Part shown: positions 15,007-23,890 of the stretch, in pieces
Position numbering within the stretch: position 1 is the stretch's first letter
Layout of the letters: the number at the start of each line of letters is the position of its first letter
Source: Furfurilactobacillus curtus
GTDB lineage: Bacteria > Bacillota > Bacilli > Lactobacillales > Lactobacillaceae
Assembly (NCBI RefSeq): GCF_045862785.1
Contig: NZ_BQXO01000001.1
Coordinates: forward strand, 124,001-188,000
DNA: 64,000 nucleotides
Direction: 5' to 3'
The notes under the pieces: model-generated
Told to the model about the DNA's origin: nothing
Databases searched by the model: none
Seen by the model: the letters and a program-made list of their open reading frames with translations, nothing else
Position numbers and translations under genes: made by a program

Positions 15007-16359
15007 ATGGTTGCTCGTGAAGATTATTTAACAGTAACCACGTTGACACGCTATTTGAAGCGAAAATTTGACGCAGATCCTTATCTTGGCCGTGTGTATT
15101 TAACTGGCGAAATTTCTAATTTTCGTTTACGCCCAAATGCGCATCAATATTTTAGTTTAAAAGATGACCAAGCTAAAATTAGCGCCATCATGTTCAAGTC
15201 AGCGTTTGCCAAACTTAAATTTCAGCCAGAAGCAGGCATGAAAGTCCTTGTTACTGGGCGGATTTCTCTGTATGAACCCTCAGGAAGCTATCAAATTTAT
15301 GTCGATCGCATGGAGCCTGATGGGGTAGGTGCTTTGTATCAGGCCTACGAGCAGTTAAAGCAGAAGTTAGCTAACGAAGGTCTGTTTGATCGGCCAAAAC
15401 GTCAATTATCAATGTTTCCTAAACGAATTGCTGTGATTACGAGTCCGTCAGGGGCGGTTATCCGAGATATTATAACGACCACTCGGCGGCGTTATCCCAT
15501 TGTTCAGCTCGTTTTATTTCCCGCGCAAGTACAAGGGGATGCGGCAGCCAGTGATTTAGTCAGGCGGATTGAGCAGGTCAACGCATTAGGCGAATTTGAT
15601 ACACTCATTATCGGTCGCGGCGGCGGTTCAATTGAAGATCTTTGGCCGTTTAATGAAGAGGCCGTAGCCCGCGCCATCAGTGCCAGTGCAATTCCCGTGA
15701 TTTCATCCGTAGGTCATGAAACAGATACCACAATCGCTGATCTGGTTGCGGATGTACGAGCTGCCACACCAACAGCTGCGGCGGAATTAGCGACACCAGT
15801 GTTGACGGACGTGTTGTCAGCCTTAAGCGAACTGAAAAATCGGTTGCTGCAGGCTCTAACTAGTCGATTACGTTTTGATCAGCAACGTTTAAGTCGGTTA
15901 CAGCAAACGTATGTCTTCACACAACCCCAAAGATTATATGAGGGTTATGTACAACGTTTGAGCTTATTATTGGACCAATTAATTCGTGCTCAGCGACAAG
16001 TCGTCAACCAAAACCAGCAACAATTGAGCACGCTGCAAACGCGTTTAAGTTCACGCTTGTTATCAGACCGTTTTAGCCAACAACAAGAACAGTTGCTAGC
16101 GTTACGGACGCGATTGTTCACGTCGGAGGCCACCCTTTTTCAAAAAAGTCAGCAACAGGTCGCAGCGCTGGTCAGTCAATTAGATTTGCTGAGTCCGCTA
16201 AAGGTGATGACGCGAGGTTATAGTTACGTAACCACCGATGAGACGGTGGTTAAATCGACTAGTCAATTAACGACCGGACAGTCGGTTACCTTGCATTTAG
16301 CCGATGGTCAAGCGACTGCTCAGATCACCACTCTTAAATCAGATCGTGAAGGGAACTAA
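15007..16359 (+). CDS. xseA: Exodeoxyribonuclease VII large subunit
   Basis: With XseB it degrades single-stranded DNA. I placed the start at ATG 15007, behind CTGGAGG inside the end of folD; the longer frame start lies within folD. It has 450 residues. An N-terminal OB fold (YLTVTTLTRYLKRKFDADPYLGRVYLTGEISNF) is followed by the catalytic core with KRIAVITSPSGAVIRDI, GRGGGSIEDLWPFN and SSVGHETDTTIADLVADVRAATPTAAAE. A Gln-rich coiled coil covers residues 280-400. Confidence 0.96.
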   Translation: MVAREDYLTVTTLTRYLKRKFDADPYLGRVYLTGEISNFRLRPNAHQYFSLKDDQAKISAIMFKSAFAKLKFQPEAGMKVLVTGRISLYEPSGSYQIYVDRMEPDGVGALYQAYEQLKQKLANEGLFDRPKRQLSMFPKRIAVITSPSGAVIRDIITTTRRRYPIVQLVLFPAQVQGDAAASDLVRRIEQVNALGEFDTLIIGRGGGSIEDLWPFNEEAVARAISASAIPVISSVGHETDTTIADLVADVRAATPTAAAELATPVLTDVLSALSELKNRLLQALTSRLRFDQQRLSRLQQTYVFTQPQRLYEGYVQRLSLLLDQLIRAQRQVVNQNQQQLSTLQTRLSSRLLSDRFSQQQEQLLALRTRLFTSEATLFQKSQQQVAALVSQLDLLSPLKVMTRGYSYVTTDETVVKSTSQLTTGQSVTLHLADGQATAQITTLKSDREGN

Positions 16360-16361
16360 TC

Positions 16362-16619
16362 ATGGCAAAATCAGACGAAGTACAGCCAACATTTGAAGAA
16401 AACTTAACGCGCCTTCAGGAAATTGTGACTCAGTTAGAGCAAGGCGATGTTCCATTGGAAACGGCCTTGACGCAATTTCAAGCGGGGGTCAAACTCAGTC
16501 AACAACTGCAGGAGACCTTGACAAAAGCAGAAAAAACACTGACTCAGGTGATGAATGACGACGGACAAACAGCTGACTTTGAAGTCAAGCCAGCTACTGG
16601 TGATAACGCCAATGAGTAA
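16362..16619 (+). CDS. xseB: Exodeoxyribonuclease VII small subunit
   Basis: An 85-residue acidic helical protein that begins 2 bases after xseA. The family core PTFEENLTRLQEIVTQLEQGDVPLETALTQFQAGVKL is intact, followed by an acidic tail. Its last eight bases overlap the ispA start (ATGAGTAA), so translation is coupled. Confidence 0.95.
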   Translation: MAKSDEVQPTFEENLTRLQEIVTQLEQGDVPLETALTQFQAGVKLSQQLQETLTKAEKTLTQVMNDDGQTADFEVKPATGDNANE

Positions 16620-17514
16620 AGTCTTAACCGCCTTTGAAGCGACTTACTTGCCGCAGATTAATGACTGTTTAGCAAAGCAAATGGCGCACAGCAGCACGCA
16701 AGCCACCTTACAGGCTGCGATGACTTATTCAGTGATGGCAGGAGGAAAACGTTTACGACCGCTGCTAACAATTGCGGCTTTGACTGGGTTGAAGGGTGAA
16801 CTAACTGGCGAAGAATTGGCAGCAGCCTGTGCCGTGGAATTGATTCATACGTATTCCTTGATTCACGATGACCTACCGGCGATGGATAATGATGATTTAC
16901 GGCGCGGGCAAGCAACTAATCACAAGGTTTACGGCGAAGATGTGGCCATTTTAGCTGGTGACGGCTTACAAACATTAGCTTTTGATTGGCTCAGCTCATT
17001 ATCATTACCGCTAACCGTTAAAGTGACATTGATTAGTGAACTTGCACATGCCGCCGGTCCGGTCGGGATGGTCGCTGGTCAAACATTGGATGTCACCTTA
17101 GCTGGAACGACAATTTCACTGGCCAAATTGCGACAATTGCATCGTGAAAAAACGGGTGCCTTACTTGTTTACACCATGCGTGCCGGGGCATTTATGGGCC
17201 AAGCCTCTGAAACGCAATTGAAGTTGCTGACTCAATTTGGACAGGCTTTCGGATTAGCATTTCAAATTTACGATGATATTTTAGATGAAACTCAGACGGC
17301 AGCAGCACTTGGCAAAACACCGAATAAAGACGTTGCCGAAGGAAAAAATACGTATCCAAAATTACTTGGCCTACCTGGCGCTAAGCAGGCATTGATTGAA
17401 CAGGTAACTTTGTCCAGACAGCTTTGCAGGCAGTTAGCAACTACGGGGATGAATGTTGATCGTTTAGGCGCATTGCTCGACTACTTTATCATCGATGGGA
17501 AGGAAACAAATTAA
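16612..17514 (+). CDS. ispA: Polyprenyl (farnesyl/geranyl) diphosphate synthase
   Basis: Makes farnesyl diphosphate, the precursor of undecaprenyl phosphate for cell-wall synthesis. Start ATG 16612 (300 residues) overlaps the xseB stop; earlier starts in the frame lie inside xseB. The first Asp-rich motif is in YSLIHDDLPAMDNDDLRRG (about residues 81-99) and the second in FQIYDDILDETQ. GGKRLRP and the ALGKTPNKDVAEGKNTYPKLLG lid are also typical. Its stop overlaps the next ATG by one base. Confidence 0.96.
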   Translation: MSKVLTAFEATYLPQINDCLAKQMAHSSTQATLQAAMTYSVMAGGKRLRPLLTIAALTGLKGELTGEELAAACAVELIHTYSLIHDDLPAMDNDDLRRGQATNHKVYGEDVAILAGDGLQTLAFDWLSSLSLPLTVKVTLISELAHAAGPVGMVAGQTLDVTLAGTTISLAKLRQLHREKTGALLVYTMRAGAFMGQASETQLKLLTQFGQAFGLAFQIYDDILDETQTAAALGKTPNKDVAEGKNTYPKLLGLPGAKQALIEQVTLSRQLCRQLATTGMNVDRLGALLDYFIIDGKETN

Positions 17515-18344
17515 TGGAAAAACAACGGGTGGATATTCTGCTGGTTGAACAAGGGCTTTTTGCCTCACGTGAACAAGCCAAGCGCGCTGTCATGGCTGGA
17601 GAAGTCTTGGGTAAAAATGAAGAACGTCTGGACAAGCCTGGCGAAAAAATTCCGACTGACACGGAATTACACATTAAGGGCGTGCCCATGCCGTATGTTA
17701 GTCGAGGTGGCTTCAAACTGGCCAAGGCCTTACGTGTCTTTAATATCGATGTGAGTGGGCAAACGGTACTGGATATTGGCTCTTCTACGGGTGGTTTTAC
17801 CGATGTTATGTTACAAAATGGTGCTGCGCGTTCCTATGCACTCGATGTTGGCAGTAATCAACTTGTCTGGCAACTTCGTGAAGATCCCCGAGTGGTCGTG
17901 ATGGAGCATACAAATTTTCGTTATGTAAAATTGGCCGATTTTATGCAAGGACAACCAACGTTTGCCAGTATTGATGTTTCGTTTATTTCATTGCATTTGA
18001 TCTTGCCGAACCTAAAAACGATTCTGGCACCAGGTGGGCAAGTGGTCGCGTTAATTAAACCACAATTTGAGGCCGGCAAGAATCGGGTCGGTAAACATGG
18101 TATCGTGCGTGACTCGGCAGTGCATCGAGCCGTATTAGAAGATATGGTCGACTTCGCTAGTCAGAGCGGCTATGACGTGTTAGGTCTAGATTTTTCGCCA
18201 ATCAAAGGCGGTGGCGGTAATATCGAATTTCTCATCCACTTAGTTAATGCCGATGATCAAGGTACAGTTAGTCCAAATGTATCGATTGACGAAACACTGT
18301 CAACTGCTTATACCCAGCTAAATCAAAAACAGGATGGCAAGTAG
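17514..18344 (+). CDS. TlyA-family rRNA methyltransferase / hemolysin A homologue
   Basis: A 276-residue protein with an N-terminal S4 RNA-binding domain (RVDILLVEQGLFASREQAKRAVMAGEVL) and a C-terminal FtsJ/RrmJ-like methyltransferase fold (VLDIGSSTGGFTDVMLQNGA as the SAM loop, then DVSFISL and ALIKPQFEAG). TlyA methylates rRNA 2'-hydroxyls in mycobacteria. The Firmicute YqxC homologues are less studied, so the exact target is open. The ATG overlaps the ispA stop (TAATG). Confidence 0.93.
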   Translation: MEKQRVDILLVEQGLFASREQAKRAVMAGEVLGKNEERLDKPGEKIPTDTELHIKGVPMPYVSRGGFKLAKALRVFNIDVSGQTVLDIGSSTGGFTDVMLQNGAARSYALDVGSNQLVWQLREDPRVVVMEHTNFRYVKLADFMQGQPTFASIDVSFISLHLILPNLKTILAPGGQVVALIKPQFEAGKNRVGKHGIVRDSAVHRAVLEDMVDFASQSGYDVLGLDFSPIKGGGGNIEFLIHLVNADDQGTVSPNVSIDETLSTAYTQLNQKQDGK

Positions 18345-18346
18345 GG

Positions 18347-18802
18347 ATGAAAAAGAAAGAACGACAGGCGGAAATTCGTCGGTTAGTGGCCAATCAAGCC
18401 ATTCATACCCAAACTGAATTAGTGATGGTCCTTCAAGAAGCCGGTTTGGCGGTGACCCAAGCGACTGTTTCACGGGATATTACCGACTTACAATTAGTTA
18501 AGGTGCCTGACGATCAAGGTCGCACTTACTATACGTTTTCCAATGATCGACCTGTTGATGGTGAAGCCAAACTACGTCGAAATTTGCGGGGTAATGTAGT
18601 TGAAATGAAACTCAATGATCGATTTTGTTTGTTAAACGTGTTGCCAGGTAATGGCCCTGTCATTGGCAGCTTGATCAAACAGATGAATTATGCAGAAGTG
18701 TTCGGCGTGTTGAGTGATGATAGCTCGGTCCTGATTGTCGGTAATTCTGTGTTGAGTACGACTCAGATACGAACCCGGTTGGCTAGTTTAGGTGCAGAAT
18801 AG
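18347..18802 (+). CDS. argR: Arginine repressor ArgR/AhrC
   Basis: A 151-residue protein with the ArgR winged helix (KKERQAEIRRLVANQAIHTQTELVMVLQEAG..VTQATVSRDITDLQLVKV) and the C-terminal hexamerisation/arginine-binding part (LLNVLPGNGPVIGSLIKQMNYAEVFGVLSDDSSVLIV). The C-terminal arginine-binding aspartates appear as the SDDSS stretch. In the tlyA-argR-recN context it is the ahrC orthologue of Bacilli. It ends 12 bases before recN. Confidence 0.95.
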   Translation: MKKKERQAEIRRLVANQAIHTQTELVMVLQEAGLAVTQATVSRDITDLQLVKVPDDQGRTYYTFSNDRPVDGEAKLRRNLRGNVVEMKLNDRFCLLNVLPGNGPVIGSLIKQMNYAEVFGVLSDDSSVLIVGNSVLSTTQIRTRLASLGAE

Positions 18803-18814
18803 CGAGGAACCGCG

Positions 18815-20518
18815 ATGCTACAGGAATTATCAATTAAAAATTTCGCGATTATTGAGTCTTTGAATATCGCCTTTGATGATGGTATGAGCGTCCTGACTGG
18901 AGAAACAGGCGCTGGGAAGTCAATCATTATTGATGCAGTTGGGCTGCTGGCCGGTGGTCGAGCGGCTAGTGATTTCATTCGTAAGGGGGCTAATAAGGCG
19001 ACAATTCAAGGTTTATTCGTTTTGCCAAAGTTGTCACCGACCTTTAATGTATTGGATGAACTAGGCGTCGACTATGCGGACCAACAAGTGGTTATCGATC
19101 GCGAATTGAATAAAAATGGGCATAATGTGAGTCGGATTAACGGTACCATCGTGAATACGACCACCCTTAAGCGCGTTGGAGAGACGATGGTTGATATTCA
19201 TGGTCAAAATGAACATCAAGAGTTAATGCAACCTGAAAAGCATTTGAGCTTACTAGATGAATTTCAGCCGCAAACTTTGGCACCGCTGAAGGCCGCTTAT
19301 GAGCAGGAATATAGTACTTTTAAACAGGTACAACAGCTAGTTGTTAACAAGCGTGAGCATGCTCAAGAATGGGCGCAACGGCTGGACATGCTCTCATTTC
19401 AGGTACAGGAGATTGATGATGCCAATTTGCAACCTGATGAGGAAGAACAGTTGATTACTGAACGGGATCATTTGGCGAATTATCAACGTATCGTCACTGC
19501 TTTAGAAAGCAGTCATGAGGCCATAACAGGGGGTGAAGACGGTGCCGCATTGGATCAAATCGGCGTTGCTATGACTTCGATGCAAGATATAGCAGATCTT
19601 GACCCCGCCTATGAAGCATTGGCAGATGGCTTAGCTAACGCTTACTATGGCTTACAAGATACGGTTACCGATTTGTCTACTCAGTTGGCCAATCAGGAAT
19701 TCGACGAAGGTCGATTGGATGAAATTGAAAGTCGTTTAGAGGAAATTCACCAACTGAAGCGAAAATATGGTGATTCAGTGGCCAGTATTTTAGTTTATTT
19801 TGACAAGATCAAGTCTGAGTTAGCAAATATGCAGGCCGATCAAGACGATGATCAGGCTTTAGAGACCCAATTAGCTGAGGTTAAGACCCGTTTGGCAGAG
19901 GCGGGAACTAAATTAAGCCAGAAGCGTCAGGAATTGGCGAAAACGCTGGAACAGGCGGTTCATGAGCAACTCAAGGCGTTGTATATGGGAAAGGCCGTCT
20001 TTCAGGTTCGCTTCTTGCCTCATAAAGAGATACCGTTTTATGCCTCTGGTATCGATAATGTCGAGTTTTATATTCAAACCAATCCTGGTGAGGATTTGAA
20101 ACCATTAGCCAAAATTGCTTCTGGTGGGGAATTATCTCGAATGATGCTTGCTTTGAAGACAATTTTTTCGGAGACTCAAGGTGTGACCAGTATTATTTTT
20201 GATGAGGTGGATACGGGCGTTTCTGGTCGTGTCGCACAAGCGATTGCTGAAAAAATTATGGCCATCGGTCGTCATTCACAGGTTCTTTGTATTACTCATT
20301 TACCTCAAGTGGCTGCCATTGCGGACCATCAGTTTTATATTCAAAAACAAGTGGTCGGCAAGCGCACAAAAACGATGGTTGTTAAGTTATCAGAAGCCAA
20401 GCGGGTGGACGAGTTGGCACGAATGCTAGCTGGGACCACTGTGACCCAATTGGCAACCGAGCATGCTTCTGAGCTGTTGAAGTTAGCGGCTGCGGAAAAA
20501 CAGGCTTTTACCAGTTGA
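18815..20518 (+). CDS. recN: DNA repair protein RecN
   Basis: An SMC-like ATPase of double-strand break repair. It has 567 residues, with Walker A GETGAGKSIIIDAV near residue 30, a long central coiled coil (150-380) and C-terminal ASGGELSRMMLALK signature followed by Walker B SIIFDEVDTGVSGR and D-loop/H-loop ITHLPQVAAIADHQF. It is the last gene of the folD operon and is closed by a strong terminator. No LexA box is visible directly upstream. Confidence 0.97.
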   Translation: MLQELSIKNFAIIESLNIAFDDGMSVLTGETGAGKSIIIDAVGLLAGGRAASDFIRKGANKATIQGLFVLPKLSPTFNVLDELGVDYADQQVVIDRELNKNGHNVSRINGTIVNTTTLKRVGETMVDIHGQNEHQELMQPEKHLSLLDEFQPQTLAPLKAAYEQEYSTFKQVQQLVVNKREHAQEWAQRLDMLSFQVQEIDDANLQPDEEEQLITERDHLANYQRIVTALESSHEAITGGEDGAALDQIGVAMTSMQDIADLDPAYEALADGLANAYYGLQDTVTDLSTQLANQEFDEGRLDEIESRLEEIHQLKRKYGDSVASILVYFDKIKSELANMQADQDDDQALETQLAEVKTRLAEAGTKLSQKRQELAKTLEQAVHEQLKALYMGKAVFQVRFLPHKEIPFYASGIDNVEFYIQTNPGEDLKPLAKIASGGELSRMMLALKTIFSETQGVTSIIFDEVDTGVSGRVAQAIAEKIMAIGRHSQVLCITHLPQVAAIADHQFYIQKQVVGKRTKTMVVKLSEAKRVDELARMLAGTTVTQLATEHASELLKLAAAEKQAFTS

Positions 20519-20536
20519 GCTCTGATCGGATTCATC

Positions 20537-20567
20537 AAAAAAGCCTTCCAGAAGAAGGCTTTTTTAG
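20537..20567 (+). terminator. folD-recN operon terminator
   Basis: A perfect 12-bp stem AAAAAAGCCTTC (20537-20548) and GAAGGCTTTTTT (20554-20565) with a 5-base loop and T-run. The A-run on the other side may also serve the convergent yolD-like gene. Confidence 0.92.
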
Positions 20568-20634
20568 GTTGATTTTATTAAGGAAGTCAGGACCCAGCGA
20601 TTAACTGAGCTTATTTCGAACAAAGGTTTGTCGG

Positions 20635-21039
20635 TTAGGCAACCATCATACCATAGCAAATTTCCCGAACTTGCTCAGGAAGCAAAACATAGCTACTATC
20701 GGTACTATGATTGGTTAAAATTAACGAATGCCGTTGTTGCTGCAAGGTTCCTGTGATAATTGGGAGCTTTTTAGCAAAAGGATTACGGCTGTTTAGCATG
20801 ACGGAAATGACTGCGTGATGGGAGAGGGCGCCATTTAGAAGGTTGATTAATTGATCGGCTGGCATTTGCGGATGCACGAGAGTATCACCACGTTCACCCG
20901 TCCAGAACCATTGACGAAAACGAACTAAATGGGCGCGTAGACTTTGGTGTGTAAGAATCGCTACTGACTGGCGCCAATTAAAGAGTGCGTGATTTTGCCG
21001 TTGTGGTTGAGTATAGGTATTTGGTAGCAATTGATCCAT
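20635..21039 (-). CDS. YolD-like family protein, SOS-regulated
   Basis: A 134-residue protein. I chose ATG at 21039, behind a GGAGG site; the longer frame would begin inside the LexA boxes and is untenable. The segment VHPQMPADQLINLLNGALSHHAVISVMLNSR and the IITGTLQQQ..LILT strands match the YolD fold. Members are usually encoded next to a Y-family polymerase (UvrX/ImpB) and are thought to act like UmuD. Here no polymerase gene is adjacent. Two LexA boxes and a good promoter lie directly upstream, so expression on DNA damage is expected. Confidence 0.75.
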   Translation of the reverse strand: MDQLLPNTYTQPQRQNHALFNWRQSVAILTHQSLRAHLVRFRQWFWTGERGDTLVHPQMPADQLINLLNGALSHHAVISVMLNSRNPFAKKLPIITGTLQQQRHSLILTNHSTDSSYVLLPEQVREICYGMMVA

Positions 21040-21072
21040 GGTGATAGCCTCCGTTACTTTGTTCGTACTTAC

Positions 21073-21086
21073 CGAACATTTGTTTG
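21073..21086. promoter_or_regulatory. LexA (DinR) box 1
   Basis: CGAACATTTGTTTG matches the Gram-positive LexA consensus CGAACRNRYGTTYG at the key CGAAC-N4-GTTTG positions. It sits just downstream of the -10. Confidence 0.78.
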
Positions 21087-21093
21087 TGTTATT

Positions 21094-21122
21094 AGTATAC
21101 GAACAAACGTTCAAAAATGCAA
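21094..21122 (-). promoter_or_regulatory. Promoter of the YolD-like gene
   Basis: On the minus strand, TTGCAT (21122-21117), a 17-base spacer and TATACT (21099-21094). The spacer is occupied by LexA box 2, so LexA binding would block RNA polymerase. Confidence 0.8.
21100..21113. promoter_or_regulatory. LexA (DinR) box 2
   Basis: CGAACAAACGTTCA contains the perfect core GAAC-N4-GTTC and lies between the -35 and -10 of the yolD-like promoter. Confidence 0.85.
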
Positions 21123-21276
21123 CTCCCAGTTGGTTGCTCTACAGAAGTTTGGTATCTTTACGGCAAGATCCCGCTATTCCCGCGTGTGAATGGGATTATA
21201 GCTTGAATTTTTGGTTAAAAAAGTTCAAAATTAGTGGTAAATCTTTTTTTAGCTGTTGAAAGGAACGAAACAGTCA

Positions 21277-21930
21277 ATGCCGAAACGTGGAATGTTAATT
21301 GTCTTGTCTGGACCGTCAGGAGTGGGCAAGGGAACTGTTCGTAAAGCAATGTTTGACCAGGGAGGAACTGATTTTCAGTATTCCATCTCGATGACCACTC
21401 GCCACCCCCGAGCGGGAGAAGTGAATGGCAAGGATTATTTTTTTGTTTCTAAGGCCACGTTTGAACACAATATTGAAACCGGTGGTATGCTTGAATATGC
21501 TCAATATGTGGACAATTATTATGGAACACCGATGAAATATGTTCAAGAAACGCTCGCAGCAGGCAAGGATGTTTTTTTAGAGATCGAAGTTAATGGTGCG
21601 ATGCAAGTTCGTGAGAAGATGCCAGACGGTGTATTCATCTTTTTAACTCCGCCTGATTTAATGGCCTTAAAACAGCGATTGATCGGTCGGGGGACGGAAA
21701 CAATGGCTGTGATTGATGAGCGGATTCATCAAGCTGTGACGGAAATTAAAATGATGCGTAACTATGATTATGCGGTAGTTAATGACAAAATTCCGTTGGC
21801 AGTATCTCGAATTCGAGAAATTATTCGAGCAGAACGATTGCGGGTTCCCCGGGTTTACCCAGAGTACGCGCAGATGTTAGAATCAAGTGAGCTGCAACCA
21901 GGCAATTCGGAAGACAAGAAGGGATTGTAA
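21277..21930 (+). CDS. gmk: Guanylate kinase
   Basis: Phosphorylates GMP to GDP. I chose ATG 21277 (217 residues, starting MPKRGMLIVLSGPSGVGKG) with GAAAGG about 11 bases upstream; a TTG seven codons earlier would overlap that site. The P-loop is GPSGVGKG, followed by the GMP site TRHPRAGEVNGKDYFFVS and LEYAQYVDNYYGTP, then DVFLEIEVNGA. It forms an operon with rpoZ three bases downstream. Confidence 0.97.
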   Translation: MPKRGMLIVLSGPSGVGKGTVRKAMFDQGGTDFQYSISMTTRHPRAGEVNGKDYFFVSKATFEHNIETGGMLEYAQYVDNYYGTPMKYVQETLAAGKDVFLEIEVNGAMQVREKMPDGVFIFLTPPDLMALKQRLIGRGTETMAVIDERIHQAVTEIKMMRNYDYAVVNDKIPLAVSRIREIIRAERLRVPRVYPEYAQMLESSELQPGNSEDKKGL

Positions 21931-21933
21931 ACT

Positions 21934-22176
21934 ATGATTTTATATCCATCAGTTGATAAATTATTACAAAAGGTTGATTCACGTTATTCTTTAATTATGT
22001 TAGCTTCTAAGCGAGCACATGAACTGGATGCCGGATCTCAAGAGCTATTATCAAGTTATGATTCGGACAAGTCAGTTGGCAAAGCGCTTGAAGAGATCGA
22101 AGCCGGTGAAGTCACGATTGATCCTGACCATGAAGAGGATCTTGGTCGTAACCGCAATATCACAGATGTTGAGTAA
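21934..22176 (+). CDS. rpoZ: DNA-directed RNA polymerase omega subunit
   Basis: An 80-residue protein with the omega core YPSVDKLLQKVDSRYSLIMLASKRAHEL and acidic tail. It lies three bases after gmk, the standard arrangement. In Bacillus the next gene is coaBC and then priA; here unrelated genes and a terminator follow. Confidence 0.96.
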   Translation: MILYPSVDKLLQKVDSRYSLIMLASKRAHELDAGSQELLSSYDSDKSVGKALEEIEAGEVTIDPDHEEDLGRNRNITDVE

Positions 22177-22202
22177 GGCTTAGCCAAATATAGTGATTAA
22201 AT

Positions 22203-22233
22203 CGTCTTCCTTAAGTTGGGGGGACGTTTTTTT
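22203..22233 (+). terminator. gmk-rpoZ terminator
   Basis: The stem CGTCTTCC (22203-22210) pairs with GGGGGACG (22219-22226, two G-T pairs), followed by seven T. Confidence 0.75.
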
Positions 22234-22384
22234 ATGACTTGAATTAAGCTAAACTCCTGGTCAATTGTTAATTTTTGGAAACGCGTTGACTAATTTTATG
22301 TGAGGTCCTTGAGCGAACTAGGTCAATCATTTAGTTTGATTTGAAATAACTGTTTTCGGCAAAACAAGTCATTCTGAGTGTTTC

Positions 22385-22412
22385 TTGTTGTTTAATGCGC
22401 TATCCTTATAAG
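22385..22412 (+). promoter_or_regulatory. Putative promoter of the HAD phosphatase gene
   Basis: TTGTTG (22385-22390), a 16-base spacer and TATAAG (22407-22412), 31 bases before the start codon. Confidence 0.45.
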
Positions 22413-22443
22413 GGAAGATAAACCTAATAGGGAGCTGAAAGAC

Positions 22444-23229
22444 ATGAATACCGATACGAAAGCAATTGTTTTTTTTGACCTTGATGGCACGCTTTTTGAT
22501 GATGACAAGCATGTTTTACCACAAAGCATTGCAGCAATTAATGAGATGCAACAAAATCATATTTTGCCGGTCATTGCGACAGGACGAAATGTTTTTGAAA
22601 TCCAATATGTGTTGGATGAAACAGGAATTGATACTGTTGTTAGTGCTAACGGATCTTATGTTCAATACCATGGACAAGAATTATTCCGAGAAGCGATCGA
22701 TCAACAACTCATTGAGGAATTTACGGCGTTTGCTAAAGAACAGGGCGATGCAGTGGCTTATTACAATAATAAAGGGTTTGCCTTAACAGAATCGACACAA
22801 GATGTCGTAAATAATTATCACGTGCTGCGGTTAGACGTGACGATTGATCCAGATTATTTCCGCAAACAGCCGATTAATTTCATGAACGTGTTTAACCGTG
22901 ATAAAGAGGATCTGTATAATCAGGCTTTTGCGGGGCGGTTATCGTTGGTTCGCAATAACTTGGTTTGTTTAGACACGATGAAGAGTGGTGTAACAAAACG
23001 AAGCGGGTTGGAACGGTTACTTCAAGAAACACAGCTAACTGGCATTCCAACGTATGCTTTCGGTGACCAGTTAAATGATTTAGAAATGTTTGCGAGCGTT
23101 GATACCGCAATTGTTATGGGCAATGGGCATCCTAGGGATAAGGCGGTTGCTGATTATGTAACGACAACCAATACGACGGATGGCATTGTGAACGGGTTGC
23201 GCCACTACCACCTGATTGCCAGTAAATGA
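22444..23229 (+). CDS. HAD-superfamily Cof-type phosphatase
   Basis: A 261-residue hydrolase. HAD motif I is FFDLDGTLFDD with nucleophile Asp12; motif II is in VIATGRN; motif III/IV is AFGDQLNDLEMF. A C2-type cap lies between, as in Cof/YcsE-like sugar-phosphate or flavin phosphatases. The physiological substrate cannot be predicted. It has its own likely promoter and a good ribosome binding site (GGGAG). Confidence 0.88.
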   Translation: MNTDTKAIVFFDLDGTLFDDDKHVLPQSIAAINEMQQNHILPVIATGRNVFEIQYVLDETGIDTVVSANGSYVQYHGQELFREAIDQQLIEEFTAFAKEQGDAVAYYNNKGFALTESTQDVVNNYHVLRLDVTIDPDYFRKQPINFMNVFNRDKEDLYNQAFAGRLSLVRNNLVCLDTMKSGVTKRSGLERLLQETQLTGIPTYAFGDQLNDLEMFASVDTAIVMGNGHPRDKAVADYVTTTNTTDGIVNGLRHYHLIASK

Positions 23230-23275
23230 ATGACACGACCTAAAAAATAATGTTTCATGAAAAGGAAGTTGTTCA

Positions 23276-23785
23276 ATGAAATTAGAAATTCCGTTAGAAA
23301 ATGGTCTCTTAGCTGATCGCTATGGTAAGTACGCGGCACCAGATGAATTATATCAGGGCCATGCGACGATTTCGTTTCCATTACACTTTTTGGACGTTCC
23401 TAAGCAGGCGGTCAGCTTAGCTTGGGTCGTGATTGATGATGATGCAATCCCAGTTGTCGGCTTTACATTTATTCATTGGACTGGCGCTAATCTGTCTGTT
23501 GAGCAAGCAAGCTTACCAGAGGATGCAAGTCGGCATGCTGACGGGCGTTTCGTTCAAGGGAAAAATAGTACTGCTGGCCGATTAATTCACGAGACGGATC
23601 CAATGATCACACAACGTTATACTGGACCGACACCACCTGATAAGGATCATGAGTACAAGGTTTTAGGTTATGCATTAGATGAGCAATTGCCTTTAAGCGA
23701 TGGTTACTGGTTAAATGAATTTTATCGAGTCATCGAAGGACATATTGTCGCTACAGCAAGTACGACATTTATCAGCCGTGCGTAA
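23276..23785 (+). CDS. YbhB/YbcL-family (PEBP, Raf kinase inhibitor-like) protein
   Basis: A 169-residue protein with the PEBP fold: SLAWVVIDDDAIPVVGFTFIHWTGANL (the D-x-D...H-W region), RYTGPTPPDKDHEYKVLGYALDEQL (the ligand pocket, GP.PP..H.Y). These residues build the small anion-binding pocket of the family. The bacterial role is unclear. It lies 46 bases after the HAD gene and may share its transcript; AAAAGGAAG precedes its ATG. Confidence 0.88.
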   Translation: MKLEIPLENGLLADRYGKYAAPDELYQGHATISFPLHFLDVPKQAVSLAWVVIDDDAIPVVGFTFIHWTGANLSVEQASLPEDASRHADGRFVQGKNSTAGRLIHETDPMITQRYTGPTPPDKDHEYKVLGYALDEQLPLSDGYWLNEFYRVIEGHIVATASTTFISRA

Positions 23786-23802
23786 TTAGGCTATAACCAC
23801 TA

Positions 23803-23858
23803 AAAAACCACGTTTACGTGCGCTTCCTAAGTTGGAAGTTACAGTAAACGTGGTTTTT
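23803..23858. terminator. Bidirectional terminator between the PEBP gene and pgmB
   Basis: A 14-bp stem with arms AAAACCACGTTTAC and GTAAACGTGGTTTT around a 26-base loop. T- and A-runs flank it, serving the convergent plus-strand PEBP gene and minus-strand pgmB. Confidence 0.88.
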
Positions 23859-23890
23859 GCTGACAAATTACCCGAATCAATTGTTAGTCG

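Noticed and set aside
21038..21259. A 73-residue plus-strand ORF before gmk
   Set aside because: It is antisense to the start and LexA boxes of the yolD-like gene, with no Shine-Dalgarno site.
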